Shown: one piece after another, positions 17,691-24,076 of the stretch
Position numbering within the stretch: position 1 is the first letter of the stretch
Layout: each line of letters opens with the position of its first letter
Assembly: GCA_028690035.1 (NCBI GenBank)
Contig: JAQVCA010000006.1
Coordinates: forward strand, 1-64,000
From: Comamonas sp.
GTDB lineage: Bacteria; Pseudomonadota; Gammaproteobacteria; Burkholderiales; Burkholderiaceae_C
Direction: 5' to 3'
DNA length: 64,000 bases
Notes under the pieces: model-generated
Seen by the model: the letters and a program-made list of their open reading frames with translations, nothing else
What the model was told of the DNA's origin: nothing
Database searches by the model: none
Program-made: the position numbers and the translations under genes

Positions 17691-17719
17691 ATTACACGCC
17701 CAATTCGCCGCATAGGCAA
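17691..17719 (-). promoter_or_regulatory. Probable fic promoter
   Basis: On the minus strand TTGCCT (17714-17719) and TGTAAT (17691-17696) are separated by exactly 17 bases. The -10 box ends only 6 bases before the fic ATG, so transcription would start at or next to the start codon, giving a leaderless mRNA. Confidence 0.55.
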
Positions 17720-17765
17720 TACATTCTGCGCATTAAATGCGGCGAATAAACACCCATTCGCCGCA
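17703..17765. promoter_or_regulatory. Operator-like repeats ATTCGCCGCA upstream of fic
   Basis: Three copies are present: ATTCGCCGCAT at 17703-17713, its inverted copy ATGCGGCGAAT at 17737-17747, and ATTCGCCGCA at 17756-17765. The first copy lies inside the fic promoter spacer, so a bound protein, possibly the winged-helix tail of Fic itself, would block transcription. Confidence 0.5.
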
Positions 17766-17833
17766 CGCCGGGGTGCACCGAATCGCTTATTCATCAGGTC
17801 CAGTCGCCTGAGAGGTGTTGGTCACTGGGTTCC

Positions 17834-17849
17834 ATACGAATTTTCGTAT
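17834..17849. repeat. Perfect palindrome at the left flank of the IS3 element
   Basis: ATACGAATTTTCGTAT (7-base arms around TT) ends exactly where the insertion sequence begins. It could be an operator, or part of a recombination site of the disrupted recombinase element. Confidence 0.4.
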
Positions 17850-17867
17850 TGAATCGCCCAGGATTTC

Positions 17868-18701
17868 CTAGACGCCTTGGAGCCTCAGGAAGTGACGCCG
17901 CTCAAACTCGGCAGGCGGCAGGCCGTCAGCACTGGAATGACGACGTCTGGGGTTATAGAACATTTCGATGTAGTTGAAGACATCGCTGCGGGCAGCTTGC
18001 CGGGTGGCATAGGTTTTACGACGGATGCGCTCACGTTTGAGCAACTGGAAGAAACTCTCTGCGACAGCGTTGTCATGGCAGTTGCCCCGTCGGCTCATGC
18101 TGGGCTGCAGTTTGTGGCTCTTGAGGAAGTCCTGCCATTCATGGCTAGTGAATTGGCAGCCCTGGTCGGAATGAACCAGCACCGTTTTGCTGGGCCTGCG
18201 CCGCCAGACGGCCATCAGCAAGGCATCCAAAGCCAACTGGGTGTCGATGCGGTTGCCCATGGACCAACCCACCACCTGACGCGAGAACAGGTCAATGACC
18301 ACCGACAGGTACAGCCAGCCTTCGTGAGTGCGGATGTAGGTGATGTCCGTCACCCACGCCTGGTTGGGCATTTCCACCGAGAACTGCTGCTCCAGCACAT
18401 TGGGCGCGACCACGCCAGGCTGGCCGCCTCGGGGGCTGGGACGTCTGCGGTAACCCCGCTGGGCCTGCAAGCCTTCTTGCTTGAGCAGCTTGGCCACCCG
18501 GTGTTTGCTGCACTGCTCGCCCAGCTCACGCATGTCCAGGGTGAGTTTGCGGTAACCGTACACCCCACCGCTTTCCAGCCAGGCGTGCTTGAGCAAGCCC
18601 AGTAACCTGCGGTCGTCCTGGGCACGGGCACTTTGCGGTTGCGCCTTCCAAGCGTAGTACCCGCTGGGGTGCAGCCGCAAAACACGGCACATGCGTCGCA
18701 C
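17868..18701 (-). CDS. IS3-family transposase OrfB (DDE catalytic domain)
   Basis: The 277-residue frame from an internal ATG has the retroviral-integrase core. The first D is in WVTDITYIRTHEGWLYLSVV, the second in VHSDQGCQFTS, and the E in NCHDNAVAESFFQLLKRE. It normally is made as an OrfAB fusion by -1 slippage at AAAAAG (18774-18779). The frame is open from there through KYAFVAQHQALYSVRRMC into this reading frame, with no stops, so the transposase appears functional. Confidence 0.9.
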   Translation of the reverse strand: MRRMCRVLRLHPSGYYAWKAQPQSARAQDDRRLLGLLKHAWLESGGVYGYRKLTLDMRELGEQCSKHRVAKLLKQEGLQAQRGYRRRPSPRGGQPGVVAPNVLEQQFSVEMPNQAWVTDITYIRTHEGWLYLSVVIDLFSRQVVGWSMGNRIDTQLALDALLMAVWRRRPSKTVLVHSDQGCQFTSHEWQDFLKSHKLQPSMSRRGNCHDNAVAESFFQLLKRERIRRKTYATRQAARSDVFNYIEMFYNPRRRHSSADGLPPAEFERRHFLRLQGV

Positions 18702-18739
18702 ACTGTACAGAGCTTGGTGCTGAGCGACGAATGCGTACT

Positions 18740-19018
18740 TCAGCGGGACTGCCGCGCGAAGTACGCCGCCGCTCTTTTTAGGATGTCACGCTCCTCGGTG
18801 ACCCGTTTGAGCTCGGCCTTCAGGCGGCGCAGTTCATCGCTTTGGCTCAGTTGTTGGGTGCGTGCTGCCAGCGGCATTTGGCGTTCACGCACCCATTTGT
18901 ACAGTCTGTGGGTGCTTACGCCCAGGCGGTTGGAGACATCGGCCACGCTGTGGCCGTGGTCAAGGATTTGTTTGACCGCCTCGGTCTTGAATTCTTCGGG
19001 GTAACGTTGACTGCTCAT
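18740..19018 (-). CDS. IS3-family transposase OrfA (HTH protein)
   Basis: The 92-residue protein has an N-terminal helix-turn-helix (KTEAVKQILDHGHSVADVSN then RLGVSTHRLYKW) that binds the IS ends, and a leucine-zipper-like coiled coil (LRRLKAELKRVTEERDILKR). The slippery AAAAAG lies near its 3' end, where -1 frameshifting yields OrfAB. Confidence 0.9.
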   Translation of the reverse strand: MSSQRYPEEFKTEAVKQILDHGHSVADVSNRLGVSTHRLYKWVRERQMPLAARTQQLSQSDELRRLKAELKRVTEERDILKRAAAYFARQSR

Positions 19019-19081
19019 ACGGGCTCCTATTGGACAGGAAATAGGAGGCTCTCAACTGTCTACAAAACCCTGGGCGATTCA

Positions 19082-19686
19082 TGCGGCACAAGGACCAGTG
19101 GTACCAGGCGGAGCACCCTCCCATCATCAGCCGCGAATTGTGGGATAGCGTCCGCGCGATCCTGGAGACGAATGGCCGGGTGCGGGGCAACACGACGCGG
19201 GCGAAGGTTCCCTATCTGCTCAAGGGCATCGTGTTCGGCAACGACGGTCGCGCACTTTCACCATGGCACACCACCAAAAAGAATGGCCGGCGCTACCGTT
19301 ACTACGTGCCACAGCGGGATGCCAAGGAGCACGCGGGAGCCTCGGGCCTGCCGCGACTGCCGGCCGCCGAACTCGAGTCGGCCGTGCTCGACCAACTGCG
19401 CGCGATCCTGCGTGCCCCGAATCTCCTGGGTGAGATGTTGCCGCAGGCGATCAAGCTCGATCCTACTTTGGACGAGGCGAAGATCACCGTGGCCATGACC
19501 CGGCTCGACGCGATTTGGGATCAACTGTTCCCGGCCGAGCAGACCCGGATCGTGAAGTTGCTGGTGGAGAAAGTCATCGTGTCGCCCAATGACCTCGAAG
19601 TGCGGCTGCGCGCCAACGGCATTGAGCGTCTGGTGCTGGAGCTGCGCCCCGAACCGGTCGAGCAACAGGAGGTAGCACGGGCATGA
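19082..19686 (+). pseudogene. Large serine recombinase, C-terminal remnant truncated by IS3
   Basis: The remaining 200 codons encode the recombinase and zinc-ribbon part of a large serine recombinase: QWYQAEHPPIISRELWDSVR, then KVPYLLKGIVFGNDGRALSP, then NGRRYRYYVP. The N-terminal resolvase domain with the catalytic serine is missing. The frame begins exactly at the IS3 right end, whose last base even contributes to an ATG. The recombinase therefore cannot work. It was probably the integrase of the element that occupied this island. Confidence 0.85.
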
Positions 19687-20114
19687 GCGACATCCGAATC
19701 CAGAAGACCGGTGAGCCGGACATCCTGCAGACCAGCGACGGCAGGCTGACCCTGTCAGTGCCGATCCAGATCAAACGCCGCAGCGGCCGCAAACTGGTCA
19801 CCTTGCCAAACGGCGAAACCGCGCCGGTCAGGCCGTGGGACGTGGCACCGACCTCCATCCAACTGGCGCTGGCTAGGGGTCACCGCTGGCTGGCGATGCT
19901 CGAATCAGGAGAGGCGAAGTCCTTGAAGGAGATCGCCACGCGGGAAGGAATCGACAACAGCTACGTCAGCCGGATGGTCAACCTGACCACGCTGGCGCCC
20001 GACATCGTGGCGGCCATCCTGGACGACGCATTCCCGAACCACGTCACGCTGTTTGACCTGGCGGTGGACCCGCCCGCGTTGTGGGATGAGCAGCGGGAGA
20101 GAGTCGGGCTCTGA
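19683..20114 (+). CDS. Small HTH protein linked to the serine recombinase
   Basis: The 143-residue protein starts with an ATGA overlap on the recombinase stop and was presumably co-transcribed with it. Residues 75-115 (KSLKEIATREGIDNSYVSRM and the following helix LAPDIVAAILD) form a ParB/KorB-like helix-turn-helix. This type of gene is often directly behind large serine recombinases in proteobacterial islands; a DNA-binding accessory or recombination-directionality role is possible but unproven. It may now lack its promoter, because IS3 removed the upstream sequence. Confidence 0.7.
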   Translation: MSDIRIQKTGEPDILQTSDGRLTLSVPIQIKRRSGRKLVTLPNGETAPVRPWDVAPTSIQLALARGHRWLAMLESGEAKSLKEIATREGIDNSYVSRMVNLTTLAPDIVAAILDDAFPNHVTLFDLAVDPPALWDEQRERVGL

Positions 20115-20128
20115 GGCGGAGGCACCCC

Positions 20129-20632
20129 TCAGCTCAACATGCCCTTGAGATCCTTCAGCATCAGGAACAGATGGTACGGATCAGTCGGGCTGGGTTCGAA
20201 CTCCCATGATTCGTACCACTGCCGCGCTGCGTCGTCTTTGGCATGGACCAACAGGCAACGAATGCCGGCGATGTCGGCAGCCTGTGCGGTACGCAGCAGC
20301 GCATCCTTGAGCAAGGCCTGGCCCAGGCCTTTGCGCTGATGCTCCTTGTCCACCGCGAGCCGGGCCAGGATCATGACCGGCACCGGGTGGCGCGCCAGCC
20401 CCTTCATCACTCTCGACGGCGCGGCTTCCGGATCGACGCTACCAACGGCCAGGCTGTAGAAGCCGACCACCACGTCACCCTGGCAGCAGACATAGGTCTG
20501 CGCGCTGTTGGACTTCTGGTTGACGAGCGCGTAGCGCTGCAGGAACTGGTTCAGCGCGGCCTGGCCGCAGTCGAACGTATCGACCTGATCCGTTGCAGCA
20601 AGCTTGCGAACGGGTGAGTAGTCATTGCTCAA
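20129..20632 (-). CDS. GNAT acetyltransferase toxin, TacT-like
   Basis: The 167-residue GNAT-fold protein has the acetyl-CoA pyrophosphate loop KEHQRKGLGQALLKDAL and the preceding substrate strand PVMILARLAVD. The N-terminal FDCGQAALNQFLQRYA block is typical of TacT/AtaT-type toxins, which acetylate the amino group of charged tRNAs and stop translation. The start overlaps the stop of the upstream antitoxin gene (ATGA), the usual antitoxin-first arrangement. Which tRNAs are hit cannot be read here. Confidence 0.88.
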   Translation of the reverse strand: MSNDYSPVRKLAATDQVDTFDCGQAALNQFLQRYALVNQKSNSAQTYVCCQGDVVVGFYSLAVGSVDPEAAPSRVMKGLARHPVPVMILARLAVDKEHQRKGLGQALLKDALLRTAQAADIAGIRCLLVHAKDDAARQWYESWEFEPSPTDPYHLFLMLKDLKGMLS

Positions 20633-20907
20633 CCCAGCACCCCAGGTTCACGCAGCAACTTCTTCAGACGCGGCTTGCTTTGCACCGGGCGGTCCAGCGC
20701 CTCCTGGAAGGCCTGCCACTGTGTGTCGTCCAGCACGAACTGGCGACGATCTGCCAGCGTCTGCGCGGCCGCCGTCACGCCCGCGTCGAGCAGGAACTCG
20801 CTGACGTTCTTGTGGCAGGCACGTGCGGCCTCCTGCAGCAGCTGCTTGACCGGCGTGCTGGCACGAACGTCAATGCGTTCGGTCTTGGAAAGATTCAGGG
20901 TGCTCAT
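20629..20907 (-). CDS. DUF1778 ribbon-helix-helix antitoxin, TacA-like
   Basis: The 92-residue protein has an N-terminal ribbon-helix-helix (LNLSKTERIDVRASTPVKQL) that binds the operon's own promoter, and a C-terminal tail (DRRQFVLDDTQWQAFQEALD) that wraps and blocks the acetyltransferase. The ATG at 20907 has a GGAGGGG ribosome site. It is directly upstream of, and overlaps, the toxin gene. Confidence 0.9.
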   Translation of the reverse strand: MSTLNLSKTERIDVRASTPVKQLLQEAARACHKNVSEFLLDAGVTAAAQTLADRRQFVLDDTQWQAFQEALDRPVQSKPRLKKLLREPGVLG

Positions 20908-20939
20908 GGTGCCCCTCCGGACTGATATTGGAGGCCTTT

Positions 20940-20969
20940 ATTGTACTCGTCCGGACATTGTCCTGACAA
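20940..20969 (-). promoter_or_regulatory. Promoter and operator of the TacA/TacT-like operon
   Basis: On the minus strand TTGTCA (20964-20969) and TACAAT (20940-20945) are 18 bases apart. The spacer holds the palindrome GGACATTGTCC (20953-20963) and the repeated half-site TCCGGACA/TCCTGACA, a good site for autorepression by the antitoxin. Confidence 0.6.
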
Positions 20970-21307
20970 GGCGTTTCTTATCTTGGCCACCATCCAAGCA
21001 CGTACTTTCGCGTTGCAACATGTCGGTAGTTCTCGATAACTACCGACGAAACGCACCCGCAGCGTGTCCTTCGCCACCCGATGCTGCAATCCAACCGCTT
21101 GATTCGTCCGCGCGTAACCCTTTGATCTGTATGGCGCTGACTTGTGAACCTTGCGGACTTCGGACAACTTTTAGGGAGCGAGGTCGGAGCGAGGAATGGC
21201 CAGGAGAGAGTGGAATGCGGCAAGGAACGGGCAATTCGGGCGGCTGGTGAAGTCCGCAGGTTCCCGCAGGAGCCCCCAAGAACACGCGGGAGTCGGCGCG
21301 ATCAGGC
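20970..21307. other. Gene-free stretch between the toxin-antitoxin operon and ssrA
   Basis: No convincing gene is present. An 87-codon minus-strand frame has no recognisable domain and overlaps the antitoxin promoter. The notable element is a perfect inverted repeat with arms GTCGGTAGTT/AACTACCGAC around CTCGAT at 21022-21047, possibly an operator or part of an attachment site. Confidence 0.5.
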
Positions 21308-21343
21308 AAAAAAAAACCCCAACCGAGAACGGTTGGGGTTTTG
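21308..21343 (-). terminator. ssrA terminator
   Basis: Arms AACCCCAACCG and CGGTTGGGGTT, with a T-run on the minus strand (A8 on the plus strand), lie 5 bases after the mature 3' end of ssrA. Confidence 0.85.
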
Positions 21344-21347
21344 TTAT

Positions 21348-21725
21348 TGGTGGAGCTGGCGGGAATTGAACCCGCGTCCGCAAGCCTTCGTCGGCCAGAT
21401 CTACATGTTTAGTGTTCTGATTTGATTCTCACCCTACAAGCCGCGCAGACACACGCTTCAGACAAGGCCAGCACCCTTAAATCTTGCCTAATACCAAGGT
21501 GCCCGGTACCAAGCCAGCTGATGTGAATTCCCTTGCAGCCGGGAGGTATTGCTACCCCCTTGCCCAGCCCATCAGCGTGCTGTTGCAAGGCTCACCGGAT
21601 TTAAGCGGCGAGTGCGAAACGTTCGTCGTTTGCAGTTACTTTTGTGAATGGAGATTTACGAGCGTCACTCAAGCTCGACATGCACCGTACCGATCCCGAA
21701 CCCACGTCGAAACCAGGGCAGCCCC
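21348..21725 (-). ncRNA. ssrA: tmRNA
   Basis: This 378-base RNA rescues stalled ribosomes. The 5' end GGGGCTG (21725 downward) pairs with CAGCTCC before the encoded ACCA tail at 21348. The T-arm GCGGG-TTCAATT-CCCGC is intact. The tag frame reads ANDERFALAA followed by TAA, located at 21604-21636. It is the one-piece form. Its 3' end borders the accessory island, and a degenerate copy of that end lies at 16478-16521, consistent with use of ssrA as an integration target. Confidence 0.96.
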
Positions 21726-21739
21726 GTGAATCTGTCATT

Positions 21740-22417
21740 CTACGCCAAACGTAGCAGCTGTAGCAAATCATTGGGCGCATTAAGAATGGCATCCGGCTGC
21801 CACTCTTGTACATGCAGCGCATCGCCCGTGTAGCCATAGCTGGCTGCAATCGCGCCCATGCCCGCTGCCCGAGCGGCCTGCATGTCACGCTCGTCGTCGC
21901 CCACATAGATACATGCCGCTGGTGGCACACCCAGCGTCTGTGCAGCAGCCAGCAGGGGGGCCGGGTGGGGCTTGGCATGGGCGGTGGTATCGCCGCAGAC
22001 CAAGGTCTGCGCACGCGACAGTACGGGACACGCCTGGGTGATAGGGTGGGCAAAACGGGCGATTTTGTTGGTCACTATGCCCCAGGGCATTTGCCGCTGC
22101 TGCAGCATCGACACCAAGTGGTCCACCCCGGCGAACAGACGCGCATTTCGGCTCATACACCGTTCGTAGGCTTGGAAAAACTCTTCTCGTAGGATGGGAA
22201 AGTCGGCATGATCGTCATGAACATCCAGCGACAGGCGCAGCATGCCGCGCGCACCGGTGCCCACAAAAGGGCGGTAGTGTTCCAGTGGCAGCACTGGCAG
22301 CTGGCGTGTGGCACGCAACGCGTTGGCGGCAGCGGCCAGATCGGGGGCGCTATCGAGCAAGGTGCCATCCAGGTCAAACAGCACGGCCCCCAGGTGATCG
22401 GGCAGGATCCATGTCAT
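21740..22417 (-). CDS. gph: Phosphoglycolate phosphatase, HAD family
   Basis: The 225-residue HAD hydrolase has the nucleophile motif DLDGT (15-19), the motif II region GIVTNK and motif [18 protein letters not shown]. It hydrolyses 2-phosphoglycolate and related small phosphates. I take the ATG at 22417, which overlaps the ubiG stop (ATGA); the frame extends further upstream but only inside ubiG. The ubiG-gph coupling is a common proteobacterial arrangement. Confidence 0.9.
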   Translation of the reverse strand: MTWILPDHLGAVLFDLDGTLLDSAPDLAAAANALRATRQLPVLPLEHYRPFVGTGARGMLRLSLDVHDDHADFPILREEFFQAYERCMSRNARLFAGVDHLVSMLQQRQMPWGIVTNKIARFAHPITQACPVLSRAQTLVCGDTTAHAKPHPAPLLAAAQTLGVPPAACIYVGDDERDMQAARAAGMGAIAASYGYTGDALHVQEWQPDAILNAPNDLLQLLRLA

Positions 22418-23130
22418 GGGGCGGGGCGGCGTGTTGCCATCAGGTAGTTGACGCTGCAGTCTTGGCTGAGCCAATACCGACCCGAGATGGGGTTGTGCTG
22501 CATGCCCTTGGTTTCTTGCACCACCAATCCTGCTTCACGGCAAAACTGCGCCAGTTCGCTGGGGCGCAAGAATTTGGCGTATTCGTGCGTGCCTGCAGGC
22601 AGCATTTTGAGGATGTATTCTGCAGCCACAATTGCCAGGCCAAAAGCCTTGAGATTGCGGTTCAGGGTGGAAAAAAATACCCAGCCGCCGGGCTTGACCA
22701 AGGTAGCGCAGGCGTGTACGACCGATGCCGGATTGGGTACATGCTCCAGCATTTCCATGCAGGTCACGATATCAAAGCTGGCCGGTTGTTGTGCCGCCAG
22801 CGCTTCGGCAGAGATTTCTTGGTACGCAATGTTGGGTGTGGTGGCTTCCAGCGCATGCAGTTGAGCCACACGCAGGGATTTGGTGGCCAAGTCAATCCCT
22901 GTGACTTGGGCTGCACCCTTGCGTGCCATGGCATCAGCTAGGATGCCCCCGCCGCAACCGACATCCAGCACCTGCTTGCCTTGCAGGCCCGCCAAATCAT
23001 CGATCCAGCCCAAGCGCAAAGGATTAATCATGTGCAGTGGTTTGAATTCACTTTCCGTATCCCACCAGCGATGGGCTAAAACAGAGAATTTTTCCAGCTC
23101 GGCTGGATCCACATTCACGGAGTTATGCAT
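22414..23130 (-). CDS. ubiG: Ubiquinone biosynthesis O-methyltransferase
   Basis: The 238-residue class I methyltransferase has the SAM-binding motif [16 protein letters not shown] and a characteristic start [18 protein letters not shown], with [16 protein letters not shown] near the end. It does both O-methylation steps of ubiquinone synthesis. The ATG at 23130 has a GAGGA ribosome site; an in-frame ATG at 23184 adds a leader unlike the family. It is translationally coupled to gph. Confidence 0.93.
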   Translation of the reverse strand: MHNSVNVDPAELEKFSVLAHRWWDTESEFKPLHMINPLRLGWIDDLAGLQGKQVLDVGCGGGILADAMARKGAAQVTGIDLATKSLRVAQLHALEATTPNIAYQEISAEALAAQQPASFDIVTCMEMLEHVPNPASVVHACATLVKPGGWVFFSTLNRNLKAFGLAIVAAEYILKMLPAGTHEYAKFLRPSELAQFCREAGLVVQETKGMQHNPISGRYWLSQDCSVNYLMATRRPAP

Positions 23131-23187
23131 GTCGGTGCAATCCTCTTCATTGATTTTTATGGGGAGGCTCGTATTTTCTCGCACAAT

Positions 23188-23213
23188 AAAAAAGCCCCGT
23201 TTCCGGGGCTTTT
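23188..23213 (-). terminator. Rho-independent terminator after the OmpA-family gene
   Basis: Ten-base arms AAAAGCCCCG/CGGGGCTTTT with a four-base loop and T-runs on both sides. It ends the minus-strand OmpA transcript and separates it from ubiG-gph. Confidence 0.88.
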
Positions 23214-23230
23214 AAACGAGGCAATCAAGC

Positions 23231-23839
23231 TTACTTGGCGGTGCCAACCACTTCGATTTCCACGCGGCGGTTCTGGGCGCGACCGGCTTTGGTCTTGTTG
23301 TCGGCCACAGGCTGGGCTTCGCCCTTGCCTTCGGTGTACACGCGGCTCTTATCGATGCCCTTGGACACTAAGTAAGCTTTCACAGCTTCAGCGCGGCGCA
23401 CCGACAGCTTCTGGTTGTAGGCATCAGAGCCAACGGAGTCGGTGTGACCTACAGCAATGATCACTTCCAGGTTGATGCTTTGCACCTTGCTGGCGACGTT
23501 GTCCAGCTTGGCCTTGCCTTCAGGCTTGAGCACGGCTTTGTCGAAGTCAAAGAAAGCGTCGGCAGCGAAGGTCACCTTGGAGGCAGCAGCCACAGGTGCA
23601 GCTGGTGCAGCCACGGGTGCTGCGGGAGCAGCTTGGGCGGCTTTTTGCAGGGCACCGTCACAGCCTTCAGCAGCGGTGGCAGGCGTCCAGTTGGCATCGC
23701 GCCAGCACAGTTCGTTGGTGCCGTTCTTCCAGACCAGCTCGTTGGTACCGTTTTTCCAGTTGTCGACAGTTTGTGCACCAGCGGCCGTAGCCAGGGCTGC
23801 ACCAGCAAACAAAATCGCTACTTTGTTGAGTTTCTTCAT
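23231..23839 (-). CDS. OmpA-family outer membrane protein
   Basis: The 202-residue precursor has a signal peptide (MKKLNKVAILFAGAALATAA then GAQ), a short N-terminal region with a tandem 10-residue duplication (WKNGTNELVWKNGTNELCW), an Ala/Pro-rich linker (about 75-90), and a C-terminal OmpA peptidoglycan-binding domain with FFDFDKAVLKPEGKAKLD, GHTDSVGSDAYNQKLS and QNRRVEIEV. It anchors the outer membrane to peptidoglycan. The ATG at 23839 has a GAGGAGA ribosome site. There is no eight-stranded porin barrel, so it is smaller than E. coli OmpA. Confidence 0.92.
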   Translation of the reverse strand: MKKLNKVAILFAGAALATAAGAQTVDNWKNGTNELVWKNGTNELCWRDANWTPATAAEGCDGALQKAAQAAPAAPVAAPAAPVAAASKVTFAADAFFDFDKAVLKPEGKAKLDNVASKVQSINLEVIIAVGHTDSVGSDAYNQKLSVRRAEAVKAYLVSKGIDKSRVYTEGKGEAQPVADNKTKAGRAQNRRVEIEVVGTAK

Positions 23840-24076
23840 GATTCTCCTCTTTGGGATAAAGCCGCTATACGCGAAATTCGTGGACGTCATCAGTGACCAT
23901 CACCAAGAACGCTGTTGACGATTGTGCCATAGGGCGCTATTCGCTACAGGATTTCAGGAGCGCCAGTTTCATGCTCAGCCAATATTCGCAAAGATGTGTG
24001 GCCAGCCAGCAACAGTACATTCACTCTAAAATGGCCCATTTCGCTGCTTCAGCTCAGCATAACTAGAAATTGCTAC

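Larger units (their letters stand above)
17850..19081 (-). mobile_element. IS3-family insertion sequence, 1232 bp
   Basis: The ends are imperfect inverted repeats of about 36 bases, both starting TGAATCGCCCAGG. The element carries two overlapping-frame genes, orfA and orfB, read leftward, with an AAAAAG slippery site (18774-18779). I find no target-site duplication: TAT is on the left and TGC on the right. That suggests a deletion or recombination next to the element after insertion. Its right end cuts a serine recombinase gene. Confidence 0.88.

Noticed and set aside
20904-21167. An 87-codon minus-strand frame upstream of the antitoxin
   Set aside because: It overlaps the clear toxin-antitoxin promoter and start, has no known domain, and has no ribosome site.
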